From positions 2,170,001-2,234,000 of the forward strand of contig NZ_CP134399.1 in NCBI RefSeq assembly GCF_002968295.1: DNA of 64,000 bases, in the 5' to 3' direction. The notes beneath the pieces are model-generated. The model searched no databases and was not told the origin of the DNA. It saw only the letters and a list, made by a program, of their open reading frames with translations. This document shows, one piece after another, positions 51,814-61,990 of this stretch (position 1 is its first letter; each line of letters starts with the position of its first letter). Source of the stretch: Mycobacterium sp. ITM-2016-00317. GTDB taxonomy: Bacteria; Actinomycetota; Actinomycetes; Mycobacteriales; Mycobacteriaceae. A program made the translations under genes and the position numbers.

Positions 51814-53156
51814 TCAGCTGATGGCGCCGTAGCGGCGCAGCGCCTCGGCCCGTTCCTGCCCGTGGTCCACGAGCGGCTGCGGGTAATCCTCGGGACGGTC
51901 GGCGCCGAGATTGTGCACGTCGGCCACGCCGGCCAGTTCCGGCACCCAGCGCCGCACGTAGTCCCCGGACGGGTCGAACTTCTTGCCCTGGGTGCCGGGG
52001 TTGAACACCCGGAAGTACGGGGCGGCGTCGGTGCCGCTGCCCGCGGCCCACTGCCAGCCGTGCTGGTTGTTGGCCATGTCGCCGTCGACGAGCTGCTCGA
52101 GGAACCAGCGCGCCCCCCACTGCCACGGCAGGTGCAGGTCCTTGACCAGGAACGACGCGGCGATCATCCGGACCCGGTTGTGCATGAAGCCGACCTCGGC
52201 CAGTTGCCGCATCCCGGCGTCGACGATCGCGAAACCGGTCCTGCCGCGCTTCCACGCCTCGAAGGTCCGTTCGGCGTCGCCGTCGTCGTCGACCTCGATC
52301 GCGTCGAAGCTCCTGTTCCAGTTCCACCAGGTGCTGTCGGGCCATTCGCGCACCACCGAAGCATAGAAATCCCGGAACGCCAGCTCCCGCAGATAGGCCT
52401 GCGCGCCTCGGCCGCTGCCCAGGTCGGCGGCCAGGGTGCGCGGGTGGATGGCGCCGAACTTCAGATGGGCCGACATCCGGCTGGTGGCGGCGAGATCGGG
52501 GCGGTTGCGGTCCTCGGCGTAGTCGTCCAGTCCGTCGGCGACGAAGCTCCGCCACGCCTGCAGCGCAGCCGTCTCCCCGGCGGGCAGCTCCAGTGCGACG
52601 CCGGGATCGGGGATCTCGACGGCATGGCGGCCCGCGACGTCGGCGGGGTCGATCCAGCGCGCCGTCGCCGCACCGGACTCCGCCGGGGCTCGCCAGCCGT
52701 GCCTGCGCCAGGCGTCGAAGAACGGGGTGAACACCCTGTACGGGGTGCCGTCGGCCTTGGTCACCCGGCCGGGGGAGACCAGGTAGGGCGACCCGGTGGC
52801 CACCAACTCGACGTCGCCGAGCGCGTCGCGGACCTGCTCGTCGCGCCGCCGGCCGAACGGGGTGAAGTCGTCGGACACGTGTACCGAGGACGCCCCGACC
52901 GCCTCGGCCAGCGCGGGGAGCCGCGGCGGGGATCGCCCTCGGTCACCAGCAGGCGCCCGTCCAGGCTCTGCTGCACGTCGCGCAGTGCGTCGTAGAGGTA
53001 CTGCAGCCGCCGCGGTCCCGACGAGGCCCGTAGCCGCGGGTCCAGCACGTAGCAGGCGAGCACCTCGGTTCCGGCGCCGTCCGTGTCGGCGGCGGCCCGC
53101 AGTGCGGGCAGATCGGTGAGCCGCAGATCGCGGCGCAACCACAGCACGGCGGTCAT
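51814..53156 (-). CDS. phrB: Deoxyribodipyrimidine photolyase, single frameshift
   Basis: A class I CPD photolyase that repairs UV dimers with light and FAD. The N-terminal antenna domain (TAVLWLRRDLRLTDLPAL, to GDPRRG) is in one frame and the rest, from LPALAEAVGASSVHVSDDFTPFGRRRDEQV through the FAD-binding domain (HLKFGAIHPRTLA, NQHGWQWAAGSGTDAAPYFRVFNPGTQGKKFDP), in another. The change is at about 52915-52935 in a C run; one extra base gives 447 residues, and the span is 1343 nt. Start ATG 53156. Likely a sequence error rather than loss of function. Confidence 0.92.
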
Positions 53157-53249
53157 GGCGTTGATGCTGCCCGCTGTCACCGGCGGGGAAACCGGTGCGG
53201 GCAAAGGTGACGGAACGGTCATCCGGAAGCGTTCCCGCCCCGCTGACGC

Positions 53250-53295
53250 GAGGGTCCCCCGCACCGGCCGGGGGGACCGTGCGCGGGGGACCCTC
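53250..53295 (-). terminator. Hairpin between photolyase and MPT70-like gene
   Basis: GAGGGTCCCCCGC (53250-53262) pairs with GCGGGGGACCCTC (53283-53295), a perfect 13-bp stem with a 20-base loop that itself is GC-rich. It lies 18 bp after the stop of the minus-strand MPT70-like gene, so it probably ends that transcript. Confidence 0.75.
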
Positions 53296-53312
53296 TTCTG
53301 TGGTGCCGCCGG

Positions 53313-53897
53313 CTACGCTGGCGGCGGCATCAGCACGGTGTCGATCAGGTACACCGTGGCGTTGGCGGTCTGCACGCCGCCGCACACCACCGAGGCATTG
53401 TTGACCTTGAGGCTGTCGGCCATGCCGGACACCGTGAGCGGCGCCCCCTCGACGGTGACGTGCTCGCCGACGACCTGGTCGGGCGCGGCCTGACCGGGCA
53501 CGACGTGGTAGGTGAGGATGCTGGTCAGCAACGCGGAGTCGGTCTTGAGGGTCTCCAGCGTGGCCGGGTCGATCTTGGCGAACGCGGCATTGGTGGGCGC
53601 GAACACGGTGAACTCGCCGCCGTCGAGGGTGTCGACGAGATTGACGTTCGGATTGAGCCGGCCCGAGATGGCCTGCGACAGCGTGGTGAGCATCGGGTTG
53701 TCGGCCGCGGCGGTCGACACCGGCGAACTGGCCATGCCCTGCACCGATCCCGGACCGTCCGGCACCTGCTGCACGTAGGCCGCGCAGCCCGGTCCGACGG
53801 GCGCGGCCGCGGCGGTTCCCGCGGCGCCCAGTGACAGTCCGACGGCGGCGCTCATCGCGAAGCCCGCTCCGGCAAGAGTTTTCATGCTGATGTTCAT
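53313..53897 (-). CDS. mpt70: Secreted fasciclin-domain protein (MPT70-like)
   Basis: A 194-residue exported protein. Residues 1-32 are a Sec signal peptide (KTLAGAGFAMSAAVGL...AAAA), with no lipobox. The rest is one fasciclin (FAS1) domain: [49 protein letters not shown], and a C-terminal two-Cys loop. In M. tuberculosis MPT70 lies beside MPT83 and is controlled by SigK; no sigK is in the window. ATG 53897 was chosen because it gives the signal peptide. 83 bp of this gene are identical to its neighbour. Confidence 0.9.
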   Translation of the reverse strand: MNISMKTLAGAGFAMSAAVGLSLGAAGTAAAAPVGPGCAAYVQQVPDGPGSVQGMASSPVSTAAADNPMLTTLSQAISGRLNPNVNLVDTLDGGEFTVFAPTNAAFAKIDPATLETLKTDSALLTSILTYHVVPGQAAPDQVVGEHVTVEGAPLTVSGMADSLKVNNASVVCGGVQTANATVYLIDTVLMPPPA

Positions 53898-53932
53898 GGT
53901 CGTGAGATTCCTTCCAGTGGTCGATCGGTGAT

Positions 53933-54625
53933 TCAGTTGGCGGGGGGCGGCATCAGAACGGTGTCGATCATGTAGACGGTGGCGTTGGCGGTCTTGACGC
54001 CACCGCACACCAGCCCGGCGTCGTTGACCTTCAGGTCGTCGCCGGCACCGATGACCGTCAGCGGCGCGCCCTGCACCGTGGAGTGCTCGCCTGCGACCTG
54101 ATCGGGCGCGGCCTGGCCGGGCACGACGTGGTAGGTGAGGATGCTGGTCAGCAACGCGGAGTCGGTCTTGAGGGTCTCCAGCGTGGCCGGGTCGATCTTC
54201 GCGAACGCGTCGTCGGTCGGCGCGAACACGGTGAACTCGCCGCCGTCGAGGGTGTCGACCAGATTGACCTGCGGGTTGAGCTGGCCGGAGAGCGCCTGGG
54301 TCAGCGTCTTGAGCATCGGGTTGTTCGACGCCGCCACGGTCACCGGTTCGGCTGCCATGCCGGCCACCGAGCCGGGGCCCTCGGGGACCTGCTCGGCGTA
54401 TGCCGCGCAACCGGAGCCGATGAGGTTGGCCGCGGGATCGGCCGCAGGGGCCATCGACGACGACGTGGTCATCTCGTCGGTCGCCGATGCCATGGCCGAC
54501 GAGGCGGTGCTGCTGGCCGACGAGGCTGTGCTCCCACCGTCCTCACTCGAACACGCGGCCGCACCGAGGATGGCCACCGCGGCGATTCCCGCCACTGCGG
54601 CTGACTTCCGGCGAGTTGTCATCAT
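53933..54625 (-). CDS. mpt83: Fasciclin-domain lipoprotein (MPT83-like)
   Basis: A 230-residue lipoprotein: signal peptide with lipobox LGAAACSS (Cys about 25), a Ser/Thr/Ala-rich linker (about 30-65), then a FAS1 domain with [36 protein letters not shown] and [13 protein letters not shown] 54625 lies behind GAAGGG...AGGAA. MPT83 is a cell-surface lipoprotein of M. tuberculosis with the same layout. The gene lies 35 bp upstream of the MPT70-like gene on the same strand, so they are probably one transcript. Confidence 0.9.
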   Translation of the reverse strand: MMTTRRKSAAVAGIAAVAILGAAACSSEDGGSTASSASSTASSAMASATDEMTTSSSMAPAADPAANLIGSGCAAYAEQVPEGPGSVAGMAAEPVTVAASNNPMLKTLTQALSGQLNPQVNLVDTLDGGEFTVFAPTDDAFAKIDPATLETLKTDSALLTSILTYHVVPGQAAPDQVAGEHSTVQGAPLTVIGAGDDLKVNDAGLVCGGVKTANATVYMIDTVLMPPPAN

Positions 54626-54780
54626 TTCCTGAATCCCTTCGTGGACGGACACCGTTGCCCGCACTGAATTGGCACACGGGTGATTCCCAGCTGCGGCGCG
54701 GTTGGATTGGTCCGGACGGGCCGGCGTCACAGTCGCGTCACACTTGGAGATTCCCGACCGGCGGGCGGCACAATGGGTCG

Positions 54781-55962
54781 GTGAGCGAAACCGGGGCGCG
54801 TCGGCGCGTACTGATTCTGGGCAGCACGGGGTCCATCGGCACCCAGGCGCTCGAGGTCATCGCGGCCAACCCGGACCGCTTCGAGGTCGTCGGACTGGCC
54901 GCAGGCGGCGGCAACACCGCGCTGCTGGACCGGCAGCGCGCCGAGACCGGCGTGTCGCGCGTCGCCGTCGCCGACGAGGCCGCCGCCGCGACGCTGGGCG
55001 GGGTCACCCACGCCGGGCCGGATGCGGCCACCCGGTTGATCGAGGACGTCGCGGCGACGACCGGTGTCGACGTCGTGCTCAACGCGCTCGTCGGCGCGCT
55101 CGGCCTGCAGCCGACACTGGCGGCGCTGGCCACCGGCGCGCGGCTGGCGCTGGCGAACAAGGAATCCCTGGTGGCCGGTGGGCCGCTGGTGCAGAAGGCG
55201 GCCGCGCCCGGCCAGATCGTGCCCGTGGACTCCGAGCATTCCGCGCTGGCCCAGTGCCTGCGCGGCGGCAGCGGAGACGAGGTGGCCAAGCTGGTGCTCA
55301 CCGCCTCGGGCGGCCCGTTCCGCGGCTGGACCGCCGAGCGCCTCGAGGACGTCACCCCGGAGCAGGCCGCGGCGCACCCGACCTGGTCGATGGGGCCGAT
55401 GAACACGCTGAACTCGGCGTCGCTGGTCAACAAGGGCCTTGAGCTGATCGAGACGCACCTGCTGTTCGGTGTCGACTACGACCGCATCGAGGTGGTGGTG
55501 CACCCGCAGTCGATCGTGCACTCGATGGTCACGTTCACCGACGGATCCACCCTCGCCCAGGCCAGCCCGCCGGACATGAAGTTGCCGATCGCGCTGGCGC
55601 TGAACTGGCCCGCGCGCGTCGCGAGCGCCGCCGCGGCGTGCGATTTCACCACCGCCTCGCGCTGGGATTTCGAACCGCTCGACGACGAGGTGTTCCCGGC
55701 TGTGGCCCTGGCCCGGGAGGCCGGCCGGGGCGGCGGTTGCCTGACCGCGGTGTACAACGCGGCCAACGAGGAGGCGGCTGCGGCGTTCCTCGCCGGCCGG
55801 ATCCGCTTCCCGGCGATCGTGCGCACTGTGGCCGACGTCCTGCGCGCTGCCGACCAGTGGGCGGCCGAACCAGCTACCGTGGATGACGTACTCGACGCGC
55901 AGGACTGGGCCCGTGACCGGGCCAGGCGCGCCGTCGAGCGGGAACCCGCAGGTAGCAGATGA
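54781..55962 (+). CDS. dxr: 1-deoxy-D-xylulose 5-phosphate reductoisomerase
   Basis: Second enzyme of the MEP isoprenoid pathway, making 2-C-methyl-D-erythritol 4-phosphate with NADPH; target of fosmidomycin. The 393-residue product has [16 protein letters not shown] (NADPH site), [24 protein letters not shown] (metal site), [10 protein letters not shown] and [28 protein letters not shown] active-site loop. GTG 54781 is the start. dxr, rip1 and ispG run in the same direction, as in M. tuberculosis Rv2870c-Rv2868c. Confidence 0.98.
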   Translation: MSETGARRRVLILGSTGSIGTQALEVIAANPDRFEVVGLAAGGGNTALLDRQRAETGVSRVAVADEAAAATLGGVTHAGPDAATRLIEDVAATTGVDVVLNALVGALGLQPTLAALATGARLALANKESLVAGGPLVQKAAAPGQIVPVDSEHSALAQCLRGGSGDEVAKLVLTASGGPFRGWTAERLEDVTPEQAAAHPTWSMGPMNTLNSASLVNKGLELIETHLLFGVDYDRIEVVVHPQSIVHSMVTFTDGSTLAQASPPDMKLPIALALNWPARVASAAAACDFTTASRWDFEPLDDEVFPAVALAREAGRGGGCLTAVYNAANEEAAAAFLAGRIRFPAIVRTVADVLRAADQWAAEPATVDDVLDAQDWARDRARRAVEREPAGSR

Positions 55963-55978
55963 TAGGACTCACCCCCGG

Positions 55979-57217
55979 ATGATGTACGTGCTCGGCGTGA
56001 CGCTGTTCGCGATCGCCATTCTGGTGTCTGTCGCGCTGCACGAATGCGGCCACATGTGGGTGGCGCGCGCCACAGGCATGAAGGTGCGCCGCTACTTCGT
56101 CGGCTTCGGGCCGACCCTGTGGTCCACCCGCAGGCCCAACAAGCTCGGCGAGACCGAGTACGGCGTCAAGGCCGTGCCGCTCGGCGGGTTCTGCGACATC
56201 GCGGGCATGACCGCGGTCGAGGAACTCGACCCCGAGGACCGGCCGTACGCGATGTACCGGCAGAAGACCTGGAAGCGGGTGGCCGTGCTGTTCGCCGGGC
56301 CTGCGATGAACTTCGTCATCGGCCTCGTGCTGATCTACGCGATCGCGGTCATCTGGGGTCTGCCCAACATCAAGGCGCCGACCACCGCGGTGGTCGGGGA
56401 GACCTCGTGCATCAAGTCCGAGGTCAGCCAGGGCGAGCTGGGGGACTGCATCGCCAACAGCCCGGCGGCCGCGGCAGGCATCCAGGGCGGCGACGTGATC
56501 ACCAAGGTCGGTGACACCGAGGTGCCCACGTTCGACGCCCTCGTCGACGCCGTGCGTCAGCAGAACGGCCCCACCACGCTGACCGTCCAGCGCGACGAGA
56601 ACGGCCGGACGCGGGAGTTCACCACCACCGTCGACGTCACCCCGAGCCAGCGCTACGTCGCCGGCGAGGACGGCGGTCCCGCCGTTCCGGTGGACGTCGG
56701 CAGCATCGGCGTGACCGCCGCGCAGTTCGGGCCGACGCAGTACAACGCGCTGACCGCGGTGCCCGGCACGGTGGTGTTCACCAAGGACCTCGCGGTGGAA
56801 CTCGGCAAGGCGATCGTGAAGATCCCGACCAAGGTCGGCGCACTCGTCGAATCGATCACCGGCGGGGAACGCGATCCCGAGACGCCGATCAGCGTGGTCG
56901 GTGCGTCCCGGATCGGCGGGGAGACCGTCGAACACGGCATCTGGGTGGCGTTCTGGTTCTTTCTGGCACAGCTGAACTTCGTGCTCGGCGCGGTGAACCT
57001 GATCCCGCTGCTGCCCCTCGACGGCGGACACATCGCGATCGCCCTGTACGAGCGCGTGCGCAACAAGATCCGCGAGCTGCGCGGCAAGGTCGCCGCGGCG
57101 CCCGTCAACTATCTGAAGCTGATGCCCCTCACCTACGTGGTGATCATCGCGATGTTGGGTTTCACGCTGCTCACCGTGACCGCTGACGTGGTCAATCCGA
57201 TCACGTTGTTCCAGTAG
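55979..57217 (+). CDS. rip1: Site-2-type intramembrane zinc protease Rip1 (RseP family)
   Basis: A 412-residue membrane protease that cleaves anti-sigma factors and other membrane proteins. The HExxH motif is His21-Glu22-Cys-Gly-His25 in the first helix, followed by [15 protein letters not shown], a PDZ domain ([15 protein letters not shown], about 165-240) and the C-terminal LLPLDGGH motif with the third zinc ligand. It closely matches M. tuberculosis Rip1 (Rv2869c) in pattern. The start ATG 55979 is 16 bp after dxr and matches the Rip1 N-terminus. Confidence 0.97.
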   Translation: MMYVLGVTLFAIAILVSVALHECGHMWVARATGMKVRRYFVGFGPTLWSTRRPNKLGETEYGVKAVPLGGFCDIAGMTAVEELDPEDRPYAMYRQKTWKRVAVLFAGPAMNFVIGLVLIYAIAVIWGLPNIKAPTTAVVGETSCIKSEVSQGELGDCIANSPAAAAGIQGGDVITKVGDTEVPTFDALVDAVRQQNGPTTLTVQRDENGRTREFTTTVDVTPSQRYVAGEDGGPAVPVDVGSIGVTAAQFGPTQYNALTAVPGTVVFTKDLAVELGKAIVKIPTKVGALVESITGGERDPETPISVVGASRIGGETVEHGIWVAFWFFLAQLNFVLGAVNLIPLLPLDGGHIAIALYERVRNKIRELRGKVAAAPVNYLKLMPLTYVVIIAMLGFTLLTVTADVVNPITLFQ

Positions 57218-57228
57218 GAGATTCAGTC

Positions 57229-58407
57229 ATGACCTCAATCGGCCTGGGGATGCCCGCGCCGCCTGCGCCGGTGTTGGCTCCCCGTCGCAGGACCCGCCAG
57301 CTGATGGTGCGCGACGTCGGCGTCGGCAGCGACCATCCGATCTCGGTGCAGTCGATGTGCACCACCAAGACCCACGACATCAACGCCACGCTGCAGCAGA
57401 TCGCCGAGCTGACCGCGTCCGGCTGCGACATCGTCCGGGTGGCCTGCCCCCGGCAGGAGGACGCCGACGCGCTGTCGGTGATCGCGAAGAAGTCGAAGAT
57501 CCCGGTGATCGCCGACATCCACTTCCAGCCCAAGTACATCTTCGCCGCGATCGACGCCGGATGTGCTGCGGTGCGGGTGAACCCGGGCAACATCAAGGAG
57601 TTCGACGGCCGGGTGGCCGAGGTCGCCAAGGCCGCCGGTGATGCCGGCATCCCGATCCGCATCGGGGTCAACGCCGGATCGCTGGATCCGCGACTGTTGA
57701 AGAAGTACGGCAAGGCCACGCCGGAGGCGCTCGTCGAGTCCGCGCTGTGGGAGGCGTCGCTGTTCGAGGAGCACGGCTTCGGCAACATCAAGATCAGCGT
57801 CAAGCACAACGATCCCGTGGTGATGGTCGCGGCCTACGAGCAGCTCGCCGCGCAGTGCGACTACCCGCTGCACCTCGGCGTCACCGAGGCCGGCCCGGCG
57901 TTCCAGGGCACCATCAAGTCCGCGGTGGCCTTCGGTGCGCTGCTGTCCAAGGGCATCGGCGACACCATCCGGGTGTCGCTGTCCGCGCCGCCGGCCGAAG
58001 AGGTCAAGGTCGGCAACCAGATCCTGGAGTCGCTGAACCTGCGCCCGCGCGGGCTGGAGATCGTGTCGTGCCCGTCGTGCGGCCGTGCCCAGGTGGACGT
58101 CTACACGTTGGCCAACGAGGTGACCGCCGGGCTGGAGGGCATGGACGTGCCGCTGCGGGTGGCGGTGATGGGCTGTGTCGTCAACGGACCCGGCGAGGCC
58201 CGCGAAGCCGACCTGGGGGTGGCCTCCGGAAACGGCAAGGGGCAGATCTTCGTCAAGGGTGAGGTCATCAAGACCGTCCCGGAGGCGCAGATCGTGGAGA
58301 CCCTCATCGAGGAGGCGCTGCGGCTGGCCGAGGAGATGGGTCGGCAGGCGGGCGACGCACAGGGCGCAGAAGGTGCCTCCGGTTCGCCTGTTGTGACCGT
58401 AAGCTGA
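57229..58407 (+). CDS. ispG: 4-hydroxy-3-methylbut-2-en-1-yl diphosphate synthase
   Basis: IspG (GcpE) makes HMBPP from MEcPP in the MEP isoprenoid pathway using a [4Fe-4S] cluster. The 392-residue protein has [18 protein letters not shown] at the TIM barrel start, [29 protein letters not shown], and cluster cysteines in [11 protein letters not shown] and [15 protein letters not shown]. It follows rip1 by 11 bp in the same direction. A 9-bp-stem terminator sits right after the stop (58412-58432). Confidence 0.98.
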   Translation: MTSIGLGMPAPPAPVLAPRRRTRQLMVRDVGVGSDHPISVQSMCTTKTHDINATLQQIAELTASGCDIVRVACPRQEDADALSVIAKKSKIPVIADIHFQPKYIFAAIDAGCAAVRVNPGNIKEFDGRVAEVAKAAGDAGIPIRIGVNAGSLDPRLLKKYGKATPEALVESALWEASLFEEHGFGNIKISVKHNDPVVMVAAYEQLAAQCDYPLHLGVTEAGPAFQGTIKSAVAFGALLSKGIGDTIRVSLSAPPAEEVKVGNQILESLNLRPRGLEIVSCPSCGRAQVDVYTLANEVTAGLEGMDVPLRVAVMGCVVNGPGEAREADLGVASGNGKGQIFVKGEVIKTVPEAQIVETLIEEALRLAEEMGRQAGDAQGAEGASGSPVVTVS

Positions 58408-58411
58408 TAGA

Positions 58412-58432
58412 CGGCCCCACGGGGTGGGGCCG
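58412..58432 (+). terminator. Hairpin terminator after ispG
   Basis: CGGCCCCAC-GGG-GTGGGGCCG, a perfect 9-bp GC stem with a 3-base loop, begins 4 bp after the ispG stop codon. It probably ends the dxr-rip1-ispG transcript. No U-tract follows. Confidence 0.75.
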
Positions 58433-58463
58433 GGTGGTCAGGGTCAGTTCAGAAAGAGTCCAG

Positions 58464-59327
58464 ATGTCGGCTCCTCCGCTTTTTCGCCTCGTTGACGAGC
58501 GAAGGGTGTCGGTGGTGCGCGACATCCGTGACATGGTCGCCGTCCGCGAGGTTCTCGACGACGATCCCGTGGCCTCCTGCATGGTCGCCGCCCGGGTCGC
58601 CGAGCACGGCATCGACCCGTCCAACATCGGCGGCGAACTGTGGACGCGCAGGCGGGCCAACGAGTCGCTGTGCTTCGCCGGGGCCAACCTGATCCCGCTG
58701 CGAGGGGCGCCCAACGACCTGAATGCGTTCGCGGACAAGGCGATGAGCAGTGCCCGCCGGTGCTCGTCGCTGGTCGGCCGCGCCGAGTTGGTGCTGCCGA
58801 TGTGGCAGCGCCTCGAACCGGTGTGGGGCCCGGCCCGCGACGTGCGGGCCCATCAGCCGTTGCTGGCGCTGCAGACCGCCCCGGCGTGCCCCGTCGACCC
58901 GGCCGTGCGCCCGGTGCGGATGGAGGAGCTCGACGCCTACCTCGTCGCCGCGATCGATATGTTCATCGGCGAGGTCGGCATCGACCCCCGCGTCGGCGAC
59001 GGCGGGCGGGGCTACCGCCGGCGGGTCGCCGGCCTGATCGCCGCGGGCCGGGCGTGGGCCCGGTTCGACCGCGGCGAGGTGGTGTTCAAGGCCGAGGTCG
59101 GCTCGCAGTCCCCGGCGGTCGGGCAGATCCAGGGCGTGTGGGTGCATCCGGACCAGCGCGGCCGGGGCATCGGCACCGCAGGCACCGCCGCGGTAGCGGC
59201 CGCGGTGGTGGGCAGCGGCCGCATCGCGAGCCTGTACGTCAACAGCTTCAACACCGTCGCCCGCGCGACGTATGCGCGCATCGGCTTCACCGAGATCGCG
59301 TCGTTCGCGACGGTGCTGCTCGACTGA
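58464..59327 (+). CDS. GNAT-family acetyltransferase (Rv2867c homolog)
   Basis: A 287-residue protein with an N-terminal DUF4081-like region (about 1-160, VREVLDDDPVASCMVAARVAEHGIDP) and a C-terminal GNAT acetyl-CoA domain (acetyl-CoA loop VHPDQRGRGIGTAG and the NSFNTVARATYARIGF end). This layout and its place directly after ispG match Rv2867c. Acceptor unknown. ATG 58464. Confidence 0.92.
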   Translation: MSAPPLFRLVDERRVSVVRDIRDMVAVREVLDDDPVASCMVAARVAEHGIDPSNIGGELWTRRRANESLCFAGANLIPLRGAPNDLNAFADKAMSSARRCSSLVGRAELVLPMWQRLEPVWGPARDVRAHQPLLALQTAPACPVDPAVRPVRMEELDAYLVAAIDMFIGEVGIDPRVGDGGRGYRRRVAGLIAAGRAWARFDRGEVVFKAEVGSQSPAVGQIQGVWVHPDQRGRGIGTAGTAAVAAAVVGSGRIASLYVNSFNTVARATYARIGFTEIASFATVLLD

Positions 59328-59353
59328 CCGGGCCGGACCCTTACGCTGCACGC

Positions 59354-60079
59354 ATGACCGAGCCCGACGTGACGACGAACCGCACCGCGGCGAGCCGCGA
59401 GATGGCGACCGCGGCGAGCCGCGAGATGGCGACCGCGGCGAGCCGCGACATTGCCGCTGCGCTGGTCCACGCTCTGGAACGTCGGCACGAGGTGCTCGAC
59501 ACGGTCGTCGCCTCCGAGGACTACGACGCGGCCATCGAAGCGCTGGCCGATCTGCTCGACACCTCGCACGAAGCCGCCGAAGCCGTGCTGCGGCTGTCCT
59601 TCGACCGGCTCACCAAGGTCTCGCGGCGCCGCATCGCCGCCGAACTGCAGAACCTCACCAGCCGGGAGCAGGACTACACCCCGCCGGAGCAGCTGCCGGG
59701 GTCCGCGCGCAGGCTGATGCTGCGGCCTTTCAGCCCCGACCGGGATCGCGACATCTTCGCCGCCCGGACAGGGGACATGCGTTCGGCCGGTGACGGAACC
59801 GACGCGCCTGCAGGCGATCTCAGTGAGGAGATCGCCGCCGCGGTGGCCCGGGTGGCCGCCGAGGAGGCCGCGTGGCTGGTGGCCGAGGTCGGTTCGGCGA
59901 AGGTCGGCATGGTGTTCGGTGACCTGGTCGACGGTGAGGTCGGTGTGCGCATCTGGATCCACCCCGCGCACCGCAAGCAGGGTTACGGGACCGCGGCGTT
60001 ACGGGCGTCCCGGTCCGAGATGGCCGCGTACTTCCCGGCGGTGCCGCTGGTGGTCAGGGCGCCGGCGGCAGGCGGCTGA
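59354..60079 (+). CDS. GNAT-like protein with GyrA-like helical segment and N-terminal repeats
   Basis: A 241-residue protein with three parts. Residues about 11-34 are three copies of an 8-residue unit (TAASREMA) from 24-bp DNA repeats. Residues about 35-110 (HALERRHEVLDTVVASEDYDAAIEALADLL...AEAVLRLSFDRLTKVSRRRIAAEL) resemble the DNA-gyrase subunit A segment that ends in the L-x-R-L-T...R-R-I-x-x-EL motif. The C-terminal part is a GNAT-like fold (IWIHPAHRKQGYGTAALRA). Function unknown; the combination occurs in actinobacterial acetyltransferases. ATG 59354. Confidence 0.8.
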   Translation: MTEPDVTTNRTAASREMATAASREMATAASRDIAAALVHALERRHEVLDTVVASEDYDAAIEALADLLDTSHEAAEAVLRLSFDRLTKVSRRRIAAELQNLTSREQDYTPPEQLPGSARRLMLRPFSPDRDRDIFAARTGDMRSAGDGTDAPAGDLSEEIAAAVARVAAEEAAWLVAEVGSAKVGMVFGDLVDGEVGVRIWIHPAHRKQGYGTAALRASRSEMAAYFPAVPLVVRAPAAGG

Positions 60080-60148
60080 CCTTTCTCCTCGAAGGCGCGC
60101 GGTGCGCCTGCACCGAAATCGGATCGTTACTTCTTAACATCTGACTCA

Positions 60149-61963
60149 ATGGCAACACTGTTCACACACGCAACACGGATGACGGGGTTGGCGACGGCGG
60201 CCGCGCTGGTGCTGACGCTCGGCGCGTGCACCCCGCGGCCCAACGGCCCCGAACCCACCGCCGAGAAGTTCTTCGCAGCGCTGGCCACCGGCGACACCAA
60301 CGCCGCGGCGCAGCTGGCCGACCGGCCGGAGGCGGCGCGGGCAGCACTCAACGAGGCCTGGGCGGGACTGCAGGCCACCGGGCTGGACGCACAGATCCTG
60401 AGCTCGAAGTACGCCGAGGACACCGGCAGCGTGACCTACCGCTACACCTGGCACCTGCCCAAGAACCGGACGTGGACCTACGACGGACAGCTGAACCTGG
60501 TGCGCGATGAGGGCCGGTGGGAGGTGCGGTGGGGTGCCACCGGACTGCATCCCAGGCTGGGGGAGAACCAGAGCTTCGCGCTGCGCGCCGACGCCCCGCC
60601 GCGAGCCTCGGTGCACGAGCGCACCGGAACCAACGTGCTGGTGCCCGGCTACCGGTACCACTTCGCACTCGACGCCAAGGCCGCCGGCGCCGACCTGATG
60701 CCCACCGCGCACACGATCGTCGGCGCGCTGCACCGGTTCGACAACACCCTCGACGCGCAGCGGCTGGCCGAGCTGGCCAGTTCCAAGAAGGGCCCGCTGG
60801 GTCTGGTCACGCTGAACCAGGCCGACCACGACGCGGTCGCAGGCGCACTCGCCGCGGTGCCCGGCGTGGTGATCACCCCGCAGCCCGAAATGGTGCCGAC
60901 CGACCCGACTTTCGCGCCCGCGGTGGTCAACGAGATCAAGAAGACGGTGGCCGAGGACCTCGACGGTGATCCCGGCTGGCGGGTGGTCACGGTCAACCAG
61001 AACGGCGTCGACGTCGACGTCCTCAACGAAGTGCCGGGTCAGCCGGCGCCGTCGGTGAGCATCACCCTCGACCGTGCCGTGCAGACCGCCGCGCAGAACG
61101 CGGTCGGCTTCACCGACAAGCAGGCGATGATCGTCGTGATGAAGCCGTCCACCGGCGAGATCCTCGCGGTGGCCCAGAACTCGGCGGCCGACCGGGAGGG
61201 CCCGCTGGCCACCATGGGTCTGTTCCCGCCCGGATCGACGTTCAAGATCATCACCGCGGGCGCGGCCATCGAACGCCAGATGGCAACGCCGAACACACTT
61301 CTGGGGTGTCCGGGCACCATGGACATCGGCCACCGCACCGTACCCAACTACGGCGGCTTCGACCTCGGCACCGTGCCGATGTCGCGGGCCTTCGCCAGTT
61401 CGTGCAACACCACGTTCGCCGAACTTGCCAGCAGGATGCCGCCGCGCGGACTGACCCAGGCCGCCTCGCAGTACGGCATCGGGCCCGACTACGACATCCC
61501 CGGGCTGAGCACCGTCAGCGGATCGGTGCCGCCGACGGTCAACCTGACCGAGCGCACCGAGGACGGCTTCGGCCAGGGCAAGGTGCTGGCCAGCCCGTTC
61601 GGCATGGCCCTGGCCGCGGCCACCGTCGCGGCCGGGCACACCCCCGTGCCGCGGCTGATCGAGGGCCGTGACACCCAGATCACCGGCGACCAGCAGCAGA
61701 TCCCCCCGGCGGTGGTCGACGGGCTGCGCCCGATGATGCGCCTGGTGGTCACCAACGGCACCGCCAAGGACCTGCAGGGCGCGGGCGACGTGCGCGGCAA
61801 GACCGGGGAGGCCGAGTTCGCGGGCGGCTCGCACTCGTGGTTCACCGGCTACCGCGGCGACATGGCGTTCTCGGCGCTGATCGTCGGCGGCGGCAGCTCG
61901 GAGTACGCCGTGCGGATGGTCAAGGGCATGCTCGACTCCCTGCCGCCGGACTACCTGGCCTGA
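60149..61963 (+). CDS. Penicillin-binding lipoprotein (Rv2864c homolog)
   Basis: A 604-residue class B penicillin-binding lipoprotein that cross-links peptidoglycan. The signal peptide ends in lipobox TLGAC (Cys27); residues about 35-160 are an MecA-type N-terminal domain, then a dimerisation region, and the transpeptidase domain with S363-TFK (SxxK), SSCN (SxN), and KTGEAEF (KTG). Position and layout match Rv2864c. It starts at ATG 60149. Confidence 0.94.
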   Translation: MATLFTHATRMTGLATAAALVLTLGACTPRPNGPEPTAEKFFAALATGDTNAAAQLADRPEAARAALNEAWAGLQATGLDAQILSSKYAEDTGSVTYRYTWHLPKNRTWTYDGQLNLVRDEGRWEVRWGATGLHPRLGENQSFALRADAPPRASVHERTGTNVLVPGYRYHFALDAKAAGADLMPTAHTIVGALHRFDNTLDAQRLAELASSKKGPLGLVTLNQADHDAVAGALAAVPGVVITPQPEMVPTDPTFAPAVVNEIKKTVAEDLDGDPGWRVVTVNQNGVDVDVLNEVPGQPAPSVSITLDRAVQTAAQNAVGFTDKQAMIVVMKPSTGEILAVAQNSAADREGPLATMGLFPPGSTFKIITAGAAIERQMATPNTLLGCPGTMDIGHRTVPNYGGFDLGTVPMSRAFASSCNTTFAELASRMPPRGLTQAASQYGIGPDYDIPGLSTVSGSVPPTVNLTERTEDGFGQGKVLASPFGMALAAATVAAGHTPVPRLIEGRDTQITGDQQQIPPAVVDGLRPMMRLVVTNGTAKDLQGAGDVRGKTGEAEFAGGSHSWFTGYRGDMAFSALIVGGGSSEYAVRMVKGMLDSLPPDYLA

Positions 61964-61990
61964 CGCCGCGGCGGTACCGTGGACACCGCC

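Noticed and set aside
53933..54625. Possible SigK-controlled promoter for the MPT83/MPT70-like pair
   Set aside because: No sigK or rskA gene is in the window and I could not identify a convincing ECF -35/-10 pair upstream of 54625.
58408..60148. Toxin-antitoxin genes (relFG, vapBC) expected from the M. tuberculosis order near Rv2863-Rv2872
   Set aside because: No reading frames matching these families are present; the genes are simply absent from this genome segment.
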